Origin: RHKX01 sp041393495
GTDB lineage: Bacteria > Actinomycetota > Thermoleophilia > Solirubrobacterales > 70-9
Direction: 5' to 3'
NCBI GenBank assembly: GCA_041393495.1
Contig: JAWKKA010000018.1
Location: 1 to 51,080, forward strand
Length of the DNA stretch: 51,080 nucleotides
The position numbers and the translations under genes are program-made. The notes under the pieces were generated by a model. The model saw nothing but the letters and a program-made list of their open reading frames with translations, did not search any database and was not told the origin of the DNA. Of the stretch, positions 16,076 to 25,036 are shown piece by piece. Numbering within the stretch: position 1 is the first letter of the stretch; every line of letters begins with the position of its first letter.

Positions 16076-17887
16076 TTAGCGTGCGGCGGGACCGGGGACG
16101 GCCCCACCCGCGCCGCGCGTCTCCGCCGAGGAGATCGCATCGGCGAGCGCCCCGCGCTGCTTCTGGATCGCGACGAGCTCGGTGGGATCGAGCTCGGCGG
16201 GACGACGGAGGCTGCGGTCGAGCCGGTCGCGCTCGAGCAGCATCCAGCGGAAATGCAGGTCCTCCCTGTTCGCCGGCTCGTGCTCGATCGCCTGTAGCCG
16301 CGAGATCGCGTTGATCAGCGCCGAGTCCGAATCGCCGAGGCCGTCGAGCGGGTCGGTCGGATGCTCGCGGATCCGCTCGAAGACGGCGCGCAGGACCGGC
16401 GAGGTGAAGTGATCGGTGCCGAGCTGCTCGACGAACGGCGCCGCCTCCTCCGGCGCGTCGATGCAGAGCGCCAGCATCATCGCCTCGCGACGCTCCTGCT
16501 GGGTCGGCTCACGCCGCGGGCGCTCGGCCGCCGGGGGCTCGATCTCGTCCGCAGCGTCCGACGCCGGCGCACGCCGCGGTCCGGAGCCCGACTTCATCCG
16601 CCCGACGACCATCTCCGGCGGCGTGTCAAGGCGGTCGGCGACCTCGCGGACCATCTCCTGGCGGGTGATCGTCTCCCCCATCCCGACGAGGACCGGGGCG
16701 ACCACGTCGAGGGCGCGGTCGCGTCCGGCCGGGGTCGCGAGGTCGGCATCGCCGAGGATCGCGCGAACGTGGAAGACGGCGAGGTCGACGGCGTCGGCGA
16801 TCAGTCCGCGCAGCCGGCTCGCGCCCTCCTCGGTCAGCATCATGTCGGCCGGGTCCTCGCCCTCGGGCATCGCCGCGACGAGCAGCCGCAGGCGGCCGCT
16901 GCCGGCGACCCGCTGGGCGCGCAGCATCGCCTCGCGGCCGGCCCGGTCGGCGTCGAGCGCGAGCACGACCTCCTCCGCGTAGCCGCCGAGCAGCTTCAGC
17001 TGGTCGGGGGTGATCGCCGTCCCCATCACCGCCACGGCCTCCTCGATCCCGGCGCCGTGGAGCGCGATCACGTCCGTGTAGCCCTCGACGACGACGGCGC
17101 GGGCACCGCGCGCGATCGGGCCGCGGGCGCGATCGATCCCGTACAGCGTGCGGCCCTTGCGGTAGAGCTCGCCCTCGGGCGAGTTCAGGTACTTGGGCTT
17201 CGAGTCGCCCATCGCGCGGGCGCCGAAGCCGACGACGCGACCGCGGTGGTCGCGGACCGGGAAGGTGATCCGGCCGCGGAAGCGGTCGTAGTGGCCGCCG
17301 GGCGTCTTCTGGGAGCGCTGGATCAGCCCGGCCGCGATCAGCTCGTCGATCGAGAAGCCGGAGATCTGGCCGCGCTTGACGATCGTGTCCCAGGCGCTCG
17401 GCGCGAAGCCGACGCCGAAGCTGCGCAGCACCTCCTCGCCGAGCCCGCGCTCGGCGAGCAGGTAGTGCCGCGCCCGGTCGGCCTTCTCGGCCTCCCACAG
17501 GTAGTTCTCGTAGAAGGCGGCCGCCCGCTGCAGCGCATCGCCGAGGCGGGCGCGGCGGCGGCGCGCCTCCTCCGCCTTCGGGTCCTCGCTCTCCCGCTCG
17601 ATCTCGACGCCGTAGCGCTCGGCGAGCGCCTCGACCGCGTCGGGGAAGGCCAGCCCCTCCTTCTCCTGGACGAACCGGATCGCATCGCCCCCCGCCTCGC
17701 AGCCGAAGCAGTAGTAGAGGCCGTCGCGGGGCTTGACCGAGAACGACGGCGTCCGCTCCTCGTGGAAGGGACAGAGGCCGGTGAACCGCTCGCCCTGCCG
17801 GCGCAGGTCCGTGTAGGCGGAGACGATCTCGACGATGTCCGCCGCCTCGCGGACGCGCTCGATCGTCTCCGGGGTGAAGCGGCTCAT
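16076..17887 (-). CDS. dnaG: DNA primase DnaG
   Basis: 603 residues. It synthesises RNA primers at the replication fork. The N-terminal CHC2 zinc-binding domain has Cys39, His42, Cys60, Cys63 (CPFH...CFGC). The primase core and TOPRIM follow (VVVEGYTDVIALH at ~270; LALDADRAGREAM at ~310). The C-terminal helicase-interaction region (~440-580) is intact, so the protein is full length. It lies 46 bases downstream of dgt on the same strand, the common actinobacterial dgt-dnaG pair. The ATG gives the conserved SRFTPETIERVREAADIV start. Confidence 0.97.
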   Translation of the reverse strand: MSRFTPETIERVREAADIVEIVSAYTDLRRQGERFTGLCPFHEERTPSFSVKPRDGLYYCFGCEAGGDAIRFVQEKEGLAFPDAVEALAERYGVEIERESEDPKAEEARRRRARLGDALQRAAAFYENYLWEAEKADRARHYLLAERGLGEEVLRSFGVGFAPSAWDTIVKRGQISGFSIDELIAAGLIQRSQKTPGGHYDRFRGRITFPVRDHRGRVVGFGARAMGDSKPKYLNSPEGELYRKGRTLYGIDRARGPIARGARAVVVEGYTDVIALHGAGIEEAVAVMGTAITPDQLKLLGGYAEEVVLALDADRAGREAMLRAQRVAGSGRLRLLVAAMPEGEDPADMMLTEEGASRLRGLIADAVDLAVFHVRAILGDADLATPAGRDRALDVVAPVLVGMGETITRQEMVREVADRLDTPPEMVVGRMKSGSGPRRAPASDAADEIEPPAAERPRREPTQQERREAMMLALCIDAPEEAAPFVEQLGTDHFTSPVLRAVFERIREHPTDPLDGLGDSDSALINAISRLQAIEHEPANREDLHFRWMLLERDRLDRSLRRPAELDPTELVAIQKQRGALADAISSAETRGAGGAVPGPAAR

Positions 17888-17933
17888 GCCCCAAGAATGC
17901 CGGGCCGCGCAACCGTGCGCCCCGCCGGGGTCG

Positions 17934-18950
17934 CTACAGCCTCGACTCCTCCGGCAGCGCGATCCGCCGGAAGGTGGCGATGCAGAAGCGGTCGGTCATC
18001 CCGGCGACGTAGTCGGCGACCCGCTGCAGCGGGTCCGCGTCGGCCGCGCCGGGCGGCATCCGCGCCGGGTCCTCGAGGTAGTGGTCGATCAGCGTCGTCA
18101 GCGTCCGCTCGACGCGATCGTGCTCGGAGCGCGCCGCGGGGCCGAGGTAGACGTGGTCGAACATGAACTTGCGCAACCGCAGCATCGCTCCGCCCATCGC
18201 GTCGCTCTGGACGATGTCGCCGGCCGCGCGCGAGCGGGCGACGATGTCACGGACGAGGGCGTCGATCCGGGCCGCGCCGGTCGGGCCGAGGCGGTCGATC
18301 TGCTCGCGGGGCAGGTCCGCCTCGGCGATCACCCCGGCGCGGACGGCATCGTCGATGTCGTGGTTGATGTAGGCGACGCGGTCGACGAGGCGGACGATCC
18401 GGCCCTCGAGCGTCGCCGGCCGGAGCGAGCCGGTGTGGTTGCGGATGCCGTCGCGGACCGGCTCGGTCAGGTTGAGGCCGCGGCCGTCGCGCTCGAGGCG
18501 CTCGACGAGCCGCAGCGAGTGCTCGTTGTGGCGGAAGCCGGCCCCGCCCCGTTCCTTGATCGCGGCGTCGAGCACCTCCTCGCCGATGTGTCCGAACGGC
18601 GGGTGGCCGAGGTCGTGGCCGAGCCCGATCGCCTCGGTCAGGTCCTCGTTGAGGGCGAGCGCCCGGGCGACCGTGCGGGCGATGAAGCAGGTCTCGAGCG
18701 TGTGGGTGAGCCGGGTCCGGTAGTGGTCGCCCTCGGGCGCGATGAAGACCTGGGTCTTGTGCTTGAGGCGGCGGAACGCCTTCGCGTGGGCGATCCGGTC
18801 GCGGTCGCGCTGAAACGGGGTCCGCACCGGGCTGTCGGGCTCGGGCTCGCGGCGGCGCGCCGGGTAGGAGCGGGTCGCCCGCTCCCAGAGGAACTGCTCC
18901 TCCTCGGCGCGGATCCGCGCCTCGAGATCGGGTGTGGGCACCTGGGTCAT
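17934..18950 (-). CDS. dgt: Deoxyguanosinetriphosphate triphosphohydrolase-like protein
   Basis: 338 residues of the HD-domain dNTP triphosphohydrolase family, which hydrolyses dNTPs to nucleoside and triphosphate. Signatures: FQRDRDRIAHAKAFRRLKHK (46-65), His83, His112-Asp113 and GHPPFGH (115-121). The ATG at 18950 lies inside the palindromic repeat at 18943-18983, with GGTGAG just upstream serving as a plausible ribosome site, so the element apparently supplies the translation start. The C-terminus is complete. Pairing with dnaG on one transcript links dNTP control to replication. Confidence 0.95.
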   Translation of the reverse strand: MTQVPTPDLEARIRAEEEQFLWERATRSYPARRREPEPDSPVRTPFQRDRDRIAHAKAFRRLKHKTQVFIAPEGDHYRTRLTHTLETCFIARTVARALALNEDLTEAIGLGHDLGHPPFGHIGEEVLDAAIKERGGAGFRHNEHSLRLVERLERDGRGLNLTEPVRDGIRNHTGSLRPATLEGRIVRLVDRVAYINHDIDDAVRAGVIAEADLPREQIDRLGPTGAARIDALVRDIVARSRAAGDIVQSDAMGGAMLRLRKFMFDHVYLGPAARSEHDRVERTLTTLIDHYLEDPARMPPGAADADPLQRVADYVAGMTDRFCIATFRRIALPEESRL

Positions 18951-18983
18951 CTCACCCTCGTATAGCGCGGTCAGGCTGACCCA
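18943..18983. repeat. 41-bp palindromic repeat, family B copy 2 over dgt start
   Basis: Outer arms TGGGTCA/TGACCCA and the centre ATAGCG are shared with the copy at 634-674; about 33 of 41 bases agree and the length is identical. The inner arms have decayed. The dgt ATG (18948-18950, minus) and its Shine-Dalgarno-like GGTGAG fall within the element. Confidence 0.7.
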
Positions 18984-19010
18984 CGTAAGGTCGGCAGCGC
19001 GTTGGCCGGC

Positions 19011-19814
19011 TCAGGCGACGGCACGGAGGTTGACGTGGGCATGGTGGGCGAGGGTGTCGCCGATCGCCCGCTCGACCTGACGCAGCGCCCCCTCCCCGGC
19101 CTCCGGCAGCTCCGCGATCGGGCGGCTGACCGCGCTCGCCATGAAGCGGCGGGCCGCCGGCGAGATCGGGTAGCTCCCGGCCTCGCAGGAGGCGCAGACG
19201 ACGCCGCCGGCCGCGCCCGAGAACGAGGTCAGCCCCTCGCGCTCGCCGCAGCGGGCGCAGGAGCCGAGCTCGGGCGCGAACCCGGCCGCGAGCGCGAGCT
19301 TGATCCGGAACGCGAGCGCGGCGGCGCGTCCGCCTCGGCCCGACTCCGGGCCGGTGGCCTCGCCGTTTCGGCCCGACCCCGGACCAGCGCCTCCGTTTCG
19401 GCCCGACGCCGCGGCGGCGGCCTCGCCGGCCCGGCGATCGAGCAGCGCCAGGTAGCGACAGAGCAGGCTGTAGGCGGGCCGATTCGGCTCGGCCGAGTCG
19501 AGCAGCCGCAGGACCGTGTCGCAGGCGCGGGCCGCAGCGCCGATCGCGTCCCCGTCGGAGCGCAGGCGCGGGTACCCGTCGACGGTCGCGGCGCCGGTCA
19601 CCGTGCAGAGCTCGCTGCGGCCCTCGTGCAGCATCAGGTCGAGTCGGAAGAACGGCTCGAGGCGGCCGCCGAACCGCGACTTCGGCCGCCGCGAGCCCTT
19701 CGCGATCGCGTTCACCCGGCCACGCTCGGCGGTGTAGAGGTGGAGGATCCGGTCGGCCTCGCCGAAGCGGATGCTGCGCAGCACGACTCCCTCTGTCTTG
19801 AAGCTTCCGGGCAT
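19011..19814 (-). CDS. recO: DNA repair protein RecO
   Basis: 267 residues. RecO loads RecA onto SSB-coated DNA with RecR. The N-terminal OB domain starts FKTEGVVLRSIRFGEADRIL; the C-terminal part carries a four-Cys zinc site (CARCGE...CASC, ~205-228). Between them (~residues 135-165) is an unusual Gly/Ser-rich insert containing a repeated SGRNG unit, encoded by imperfect direct repeats around 19345-19415. It is likely a flexible linker. Normal gene neighbourhood for recombination and repair genes. Confidence 0.93.
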   Translation of the reverse strand: MPGSFKTEGVVLRSIRFGEADRILHLYTAERGRVNAIAKGSRRPKSRFGGRLEPFFRLDLMLHEGRSELCTVTGAATVDGYPRLRSDGDAIGAAARACDTVLRLLDSAEPNRPAYSLLCRYLALLDRRAGEAAAAASGRNGGAGPGSGRNGEATGPESGRGGRAAALAFRIKLALAAGFAPELGSCARCGEREGLTSFSGAAGGVVCASCEAGSYPISPAARRFMASAVSRPIAELPEAGEGALRQVERAIGDTLAHHAHVNLRAVA

Positions 19815-19853
19815 GGCTCTCCATCACCAAGGATGACGGGGCACACGGCGGCG

Positions 19854-20798
19854 TCAGCCGTCCGCGGCGCGCTCGACGCCGTCGCGGATCGCGGCCGCAA
19901 CGAGCGTCGCCGCGACGGCGCCGATCCGGATCAGCTGCCAGGGGTCCACGCGCGGCGCCCCGTCGGCGAGGCAGAAGACGACGTCGCCGTCGAACGGCGT
20001 GAACACCGGATCGACCGCGCGGGCGATCCCGGCGCAGGCCATCCGCGCGACCTTGGCGCAGCCGAGCTTGTCGAGGCCCGCGTCGGTCATCACGCAGGCG
20101 AGCGTCGTGCTCTGCCGCTCGGGCGGGGCGCCGGGCGGCTCGATCCCGGCCGCGAACATCGAGGCGCTGCGGAGCATCCCCCCGCTCTCGCCCCGCGGCC
20201 CCGCGAGCAGCTCGCCGCCGGGGCCGAGCACGTCGCCGGTCGCGTTGACGACCGTGAGAACGGCGACGCTCTCCCCCGCCCCGGTCACCGTCGCCGCCCA
20301 GCCGACGCCGCCCGGCGTCGCCGCGTCGCGGCCGAGGGCCTTGGCGACTGCGGCGCCACGGCCGGCGCCGACGCGCCCCCGCGCCGGGACGCCCGGCCGG
20401 GCTGCCTCGCAGGCCGCGTAGCCGGCGTCGCGATCGGGCCGCACCGGCGGATGGTGAGCGGGCTCGGCGTTGAGGTCGTAGATCACGGCGGCCGGGACGA
20501 GCGGGACCAACCCGGCGGGGGTCGGATAGCCGCGCTCGTGCTCCTCGCACCAGCGGACGACGCCGTCGGCGGCCGCGAGGCCGTGGGCGCTGCCGCCCGT
20601 GAAGACGACCGCGGTCGCCTCCTGCGGATTGGCGAGCGGATCGATCACGTCGGTCTCGCGGGTGCCGGGGCCGCCGCCACGGACATCGACGGCGGCGCGG
20701 GTGCCAGGCGGTGGCAGGATCACCGTGCAACCCGTCGGCGCGGCGGGCGCCTGCCAATGGCCGATCTCGAACCCGGCGGGAGGCTCGGGCGGGCTCAT
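19854..20798 (-). CDS. P1-family (S58, DmpA-like) peptidase
   Basis: 314 residues. Family S58 enzymes self-cleave and use the new N-terminal Ser/Thr as nucleophile. Here ERQSTTLACVMTDAGL (~238-253) gives the expected Thr, and FTGGSAHGLAAADGV (~75-90) and the glycine-rich GVGAGRGAAVAK (~160) are family landmarks. Predicted aminopeptidase or peptide/amide hydrolase. Its ATG overlaps the mutM stop (ATGA), so it is translated with mutM; the functional link is unclear. Confidence 0.85.
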   Translation of the reverse strand: MSPPEPPAGFEIGHWQAPAAPTGCTVILPPPGTRAAVDVRGGGPGTRETDVIDPLANPQEATAVVFTGGSAHGLAAADGVVRWCEEHERGYPTPAGLVPLVPAAVIYDLNAEPAHHPPVRPDRDAGYAACEAARPGVPARGRVGAGRGAAVAKALGRDAATPGGVGWAATVTGAGESVAVLTVVNATGDVLGPGGELLAGPRGESGGMLRSASMFAAGIEPPGAPPERQSTTLACVMTDAGLDKLGCAKVARMACAGIARAVDPVFTPFDGDVVFCLADGAPRVDPWQLIRIGAVAATLVAAAIRDGVERAADG

Positions 20799-21697
20799 CG
20801 GCGGCTCCGGCGCGACCGACGGCGCCGCCGCAGCCGCACCTGACAGCCCGGGCAGAAGTAGGTCGAGCGTCCGCCGACGACGATCCGGTTGATCCGCTCG
20901 CCGCAGCGCGGGCACGCCTCTCCGGCACGCGTATGGACGAGGAACTCGTCCTGCATCGACCCCTCCTCGCCACGCGAGTCGCGGTAGTCGTCGATCGAGG
21001 CGCCGCCGTTTCGAAGGCCCTCCTCGAGCGCTTCGACGATCCCTTCGCGCAGCGCCTCGCAGTGCTCCGGTCGCATCGAGCCGGCGGGCGAGAGCGGGTG
21101 CAGCTCGGCGCGGAACAAGGCCTCGTCGGCGTAGATGTTGCCGATCCCGGCGATGCCGCGCTGGTCGAGCAGAAACGACTTCAGCGGCACCTTCCGGCCC
21201 TCGGCGAGCCGCCCGATCAGACCCGCCGTCAGCTCCTCGCCGAGCGGCTCGACGCCGACCCGGCTGTCGAGGTAGGGCCCGAGCTCGTCCGACCCGAGCA
21301 GGGAGGCGTGACCGAACCGGCGCGGATCGGTGAACTGCAAGAGGCTCCCATCGTCGAGCTCGAGCTCGGCCTTCAGATAGGCGGGCTCGGTCGGCGCCGG
21401 GTGGAGGCGCTGCATCCCGAACCGCCGCGCCTCCTCGCCGCGCTCGGCGAGCAGCAGGTTGCCGGTCATCCGCAGGTGCATCAGCAGGGTCGAGCCGTCG
21501 TCGAGGCCGAGCAGCAGGTACTTGCCGCGCCGGCCGGCCGCGACGATCTCGCGCCCGACCAGTGCCGCCGCCACCGGCTCCGGCTCGAGCGGCCGGGTCC
21601 AGCGCGCGTCGAGGATCCGCGCGCCGACGATCGTCCGCCCGACGACCTCGGGCTCGATCTGGCGGCGGATCGTCTCGACCTCGGGCAACTCGGGCAC
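20795..21697 (-). CDS. mutM: Formamidopyrimidine-DNA glycosylase MutM
   Basis: 300 residues. It excises oxidised purines such as 8-oxoguanine and cuts the abasic site. Pro2 and Glu3 (MPELPEVETIRRQ) are the catalytic N-terminus, which fixes the start. The helix-two-turn-helix region carries IAGIGNIYADEALF; a C-terminal Cys4 zinc finger (CPRCGE...YFCPGC) is followed by an extra Arg-rich tail. Downstream of xerD by 27 bases, it probably shares that transcript. Confidence 0.96.
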   Translation of the reverse strand: MPELPEVETIRRQIEPEVVGRTIVGARILDARWTRPLEPEPVAAALVGREIVAAGRRGKYLLLGLDDGSTLLMHLRMTGNLLLAERGEEARRFGMQRLHPAPTEPAYLKAELELDDGSLLQFTDPRRFGHASLLGSDELGPYLDSRVGVEPLGEELTAGLIGRLAEGRKVPLKSFLLDQRGIAGIGNIYADEALFRAELHPLSPAGSMRPEHCEALREGIVEALEEGLRNGGASIDDYRDSRGEEGSMQDEFLVHTRAGEACPRCGERINRIVVGGRSTYFCPGCQVRLRRRRRSRRSRR

Positions 21698-21724
21698 AGC
21701 GCCAAGCCTACGGCGCGACGTGGC

Positions 21725-22690
21725 TCAGGCCTTCGCGCGCGGGTGGGCGTCGAAGTAGACCTCCTTGATCCGGTCGGCGGAGAGGTGGGTGTAGATCTGC
21801 GTCGTCGCGACGTCGGCGTGGCCGAGCATCTCCTGGACGGAGCGGAGGTCGCAGCCGCCCGAGAGCAGGTGGGTGGCGAAGCTGTGCCGGAGCGTGTGCG
21901 GGCTCATCCGGTCGGCGAGGCCGACGTCGCGGGCCCGGCCGCGGATCACCTTGTAGAGGCCCTGGCGCGAGAGCGCCCCGCCCCGCTGGTTGAGAAAGAG
22001 CGCGCGGACGTCGGCGCCCGCAGCCAGCGCCGGGCGACCCGATCGCAGGTAGCGGCGGACCGCGGCGATGGCCTCGCGACCGACGGGGACGATCCGCTCC
22101 TTCGAGCCCTTGCCGTGGGCGCGCAGGAAGCCGCGCTCGAGGTCGATCGACCCGGTCTCGAGGCCGGTCGTCTCCGAGGCCCGGAGCCCGCACCCGTACA
22201 TCACCTCGAGGATCGCGCGATCGCGGAGGTCGGCGGGGTCGGCGCCGTTGACCGAGTCGAGCAGCCGCTTGACCTCCGAGTAGCCGAGCACCTTCGGCAG
22301 CGTCCGGCCCTTCTTCGGCGGCCGGACGTCGGCGGTCGGGTCGGACTCGATCAGACCGCCGCGCCGCAGGTGGCGGTAGAAGGAGCGCAGGCAGGCGGTC
22401 TTCCGGTTCAGCGTTGCCGCGCTGCACGGCTGCCGGTCATCAGCACCGGTCGCGAGGCGAGCGAGAAACTCGGCGACGTCCGCCCCCCGGGCCTCGGTCG
22501 CGTCCTTGCCATGCTCGGCGAGGAAGGCGCCGTACTGGAGCAGGTCGGTGCGGTAGGCGGCCAGGGTGTTCCGCGAGAGCCCGCGCTCGAACTCGAGGTA
22601 GGCGAGGAAGTCGAGCAGCAGCGCCTCGAAGCGCGAGTCGGACTCGCGGGCGGCAGCGGGTGTCGCGGCGATCGCGGACACGGGGACCAT
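21725..22690 (-). CDS. xerD: Tyrosine recombinase XerD-like
   Basis: 321 residues. SAM-like N-terminal core-binding domain (FLAYLEFERGLSRNTLAAY) and catalytic domain with Arg in GCGLRASE, HTLRHSFATH, LGHADVATTQIYTHLS (R, H-x-x-R, H, Tyr nucleophile). It resolves chromosome dimers at dif with a XerC partner. Position next to the pyrG region matches the actinobacterial xerD location. The ATG at 22690 gives the usual length; a longer frame upstream is Arg/Pro-rich and unlikely to be translated. Confidence 0.92.
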   Translation of the reverse strand: MVPVSAIAATPAAARESDSRFEALLLDFLAYLEFERGLSRNTLAAYRTDLLQYGAFLAEHGKDATEARGADVAEFLARLATGADDRQPCSAATLNRKTACLRSFYRHLRRGGLIESDPTADVRPPKKGRTLPKVLGYSEVKRLLDSVNGADPADLRDRAILEVMYGCGLRASETTGLETGSIDLERGFLRAHGKGSKERIVPVGREAIAAVRRYLRSGRPALAAGADVRALFLNQRGGALSRQGLYKVIRGRARDVGLADRMSPHTLRHSFATHLLSGGCDLRSVQEMLGHADVATTQIYTHLSADRIKEVYFDAHPRAKA

Positions 22691-22720
22691 CTTTCCGCCC
22701 GCTGCCCCGTCCCCTGCCGG

Positions 22721-22758
22721 TGCAACGTCGGGCCCGCGCCCGGCCCCGCGACGTTGCA
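22721..22758 (-). terminator. GC-rich inverted repeat upstream of xerD
   Basis: Arms TGCAACGTCG (22721-22730) and CGACGTTGCA (22749-22758) are perfect 10-base complements around an 18-base GC-rich spacer, in the gap between the DUF3866 gene and xerD. No U-run follows, so it could be a terminator, an attenuator or an operator. Confidence 0.35.
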
Positions 22759-22809
22759 GCAGCGTCCTCCGCCCGGGAAGCGAGCCGCCATCTGCGGCGG
22801 GCACCGCGG

Positions 22810-23850
22810 TCAGACGGACGCGGCCAGGGCCGCGCCGGCGGCAAGCGGCGCGGCGAAGAAGAGGCGGTCCTCGTCGAGGTCGCGGCCCATCGTCCATCGC
22901 GACAGATCCGCCGTTGCGTAGCCGTCGAGGTCGGCACGCTCCTCGACGAGCCGATGGCGAGCGCCCGCAGCCTCCGCCACGACGAGCTCGGGGTCGCCGG
23001 CGGCGAGCGGCCAGAGCTCGTCGATCCCCTCCGGCACCGGGACGTCGACGGCGCCGAGCAGCAGGTCGAGGACCGAGCGGGTGTGGTGGCTGAGGCCGAG
23101 GTGGCGCGGCCGCGGGTCGCCCGACGACATCCGCGGCGAGAGCAGCGTCGGCAGCCCGAGCGCGAGCCCCGCGTGGGCGGCGTCGAGCGCCGCCATCCCT
23201 CCGTGGCCGTAGCGGGTCGAGGATCCGAGGATCCCCGGCCCGGGCCCGACGACGGCGGCGTCCCAGTCGAGCCCGGCGGCCGCGTGCAGGGCGCCGACCA
23301 GGCTGATCGCCTCGTGCTCGCCGCCGTAGGCGGGCGAGGCGGCGATCGTTCCCGCCAGCAGCCCCCGCTCGCGAAGCTCGCGGACGTCGCGGCTGAGCCC
23401 GCCGGGCAGCCCGCCCCCCGCCGCCTGGACGAACCCGACGCGCCCCGCTCCAGCCTCTCCGGCGGCCCAGGCGGCCGGAGCGAGATGGCCGTGCAGCGGC
23501 AGCACGAGCACGGGCAACGACCGCGCCGGGGCCGCCGGCGCGTCGGCGGGCGCCTCGACGGGATCGACGGCATGCTGCAGCGAGCTGTAGTTCAGCTTCA
23601 TCACGTGGATGTCGGGCGGCGTCTCGCCCCCGGTGAGCCCACGGGTGAGGTTGGCGTGGACGACGTCGAAGCCGCCCGATCCGAGGCCGAGGTCGAGCGC
23701 GGCGGTGTTGACGATGACGTCGTCTCCCACCGCGGCGGGGCCGACCATCGACTCGTCGGCCCAGGCGCGGCGGCGCTCGCCGGCGACCTCGACGACGAGG
23801 CGGCCGTCCGCCTCGGCCTCGACGACGGTGCCGCGACGCAGCTTCAGCAC
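22810..23850 (-). CDS. DUF3866 family protein
   Basis: 346 residues from GTG 23850. The pattern (LKLRRGTVVEAEADGRLVV, DDVIVNTAALDLGLGSGG, HVMKLNYSSLQH, GPGILGSSTRYGHGGMA) is that of DUF3866, found in actinobacteria and firmicutes next to xerD/pyrG or peptidase genes. Function unknown. The start overlaps the preceding peptidase stop by 7 bases. A small N-terminal beta domain (1-70) precedes a larger alpha/beta region; many conserved His/Gly suggest an enzyme, but I would not name an activity. Confidence 0.82.
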   Translation of the reverse strand: MLKLRRGTVVEAEADGRLVVEVAGERRRAWADESMVGPAAVGDDVIVNTAALDLGLGSGGFDVVHANLTRGLTGGETPPDIHVMKLNYSSLQHAVDPVEAPADAPAAPARSLPVLVLPLHGHLAPAAWAAGEAGAGRVGFVQAAGGGLPGGLSRDVRELRERGLLAGTIAASPAYGGEHEAISLVGALHAAAGLDWDAAVVGPGPGILGSSTRYGHGGMAALDAAHAGLALGLPTLLSPRMSSGDPRPRHLGLSHHTRSVLDLLLGAVDVPVPEGIDELWPLAAGDPELVVAEAAGARHRLVEERADLDGYATADLSRWTMGRDLDEDRLFFAAPLAAGAALAASV

Positions 23851-25007
23851 GATCCGCTCCGCCCGACCTCGGCCACGATCGCCGTGCACACGTCGAGCAT
23901 CCGGACGAGCGCCTCGGCGCTCACCGACTCGTCGGGGGTGTGGTTGGCCTCGGTCCCGTTGGCCAACAGCAACGCATCGAAGCCCGCGGCCCGGAGCGCG
24001 TTCGCGTCGCTGCCGCCACCGGTCTCGACCTCGACCGGAGCGATGCCGCGGCTCTCGAGCGCCGCCGTGGCGATCGCCAGCGGCTTCGAGGTCGGCTTGA
24101 TCCGGTAGCCACGGAAGTAGGTCTCGACGAGGACGTCGACGTCCACGCCCGCCTCGCCGGCGGCCCACGAGCAGGCGTCGACCATGGCCTGGGCAACCTG
24201 CTCGGCGCGGCCGGCGTCGAGTGCCCGTGCCTCGCCCTCGACATGGCAGCGGCCGGCGACGACGTTCGGCGCGGTGCCACCGTCGATCACACCGATGTTC
24301 GCGGTGGTCTCGGCATCGAGGCGGCCGAGGTCCATCGTCGCGATCGCGGCCGTCGCCGCCGCGATCGCGCTGCGGCCGTCCTCGGGTCGCATCCCCGCGT
24401 GGGACTCGACCCCGCGGAACTCCGCGATCAGCTTCTTGTAGGTCGGGGCGGCGACTATCACCTCCCCGATCGGCGTCGCGTGGTCGAGCACGAAGCCGAA
24501 GCTGGAACGCAACTCGTCGACGTCGAGCGCCGCCGCGCCGCGCAGGCCCTGCTCCTCGGCCACCGTGAAGACCAGCTCGAGGCCGACCGGGCCGGGATCG
24601 GCTGCCAGCCGCCCGGCGAGCTCCATGAGGACGGCCACCGCCGCCTTGTTGTCGGCGCCGAGGATCGTCTCGCCGGCGGCCCTGTAGACGCCACCGTCGC
24701 TGACGACGGCGACCGCCCCGTCGTGAGGGACGGTGTCGACGTGGGCGAAGAACGAGACCCACGGCGCGTTGCGGGATGTCGCATTCGTCCCTCCCGGGGA
24801 CGCTTCCGCCGTCTCGGCGGGCGGGATGCGCGCGATCAGGTTCCCCGCCCCGGCCCGGGCGGGCCCGGCCGCATCGTCCTCGCCGGCCTCGATCCCGAAC
24901 CCGGCGAGCTCGGCGGCGAGCGCATCGACCATCGCCCGCTCCTCGCCGGTCACGCTCGGGATCTCGCAGAGCCGGACGAACCGCTCCAGCAGCCTCTCCT
25001 CGCTCAT
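23844..25007 (-). CDS. M20-family metallopeptidase (PepT-like)
   Basis: 387 residues. Two-zinc exopeptidase: FFAHVDTVP (His/Asp), LGADNKAAVAVLMEL (bridging Asp), VAEEQGLRG (catalytic Glu-Glu), VLDHATPIG, then GGGSDANAL and NGTEANHTPDE (His near the C-terminus). A lid/dimerisation domain with ESHAGMRPE sits in the middle. Closest in pattern to peptidase T/YqjE-type di- and tripeptidases. Residues ~55-80 are a variable insert. It lies where mycobacteria have a NUDIX gene, between pyrG and xerD. Confidence 0.9.
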   Translation of the reverse strand: MSEERLLERFVRLCEIPSVTGEERAMVDALAAELAGFGIEAGEDDAAGPARAGAGNLIARIPPAETAEASPGGTNATSRNAPWVSFFAHVDTVPHDGAVAVVSDGGVYRAAGETILGADNKAAVAVLMELAGRLAADPGPVGLELVFTVAEEQGLRGAAALDVDELRSSFGFVLDHATPIGEVIVAAPTYKKLIAEFRGVESHAGMRPEDGRSAIAAATAAIATMDLGRLDAETTANIGVIDGGTAPNVVAGRCHVEGEARALDAGRAEQVAQAMVDACSWAAGEAGVDVDVLVETYFRGYRIKPTSKPLAIATAALESRGIAPVEVETGGGSDANALRAAGFDALLLANGTEANHTPDESVSAEALVRMLDVCTAIVAEVGRSGSC

Positions 25008-25036
25008 CGGGGGCAGGCTACGGACTCGATGCGGGG

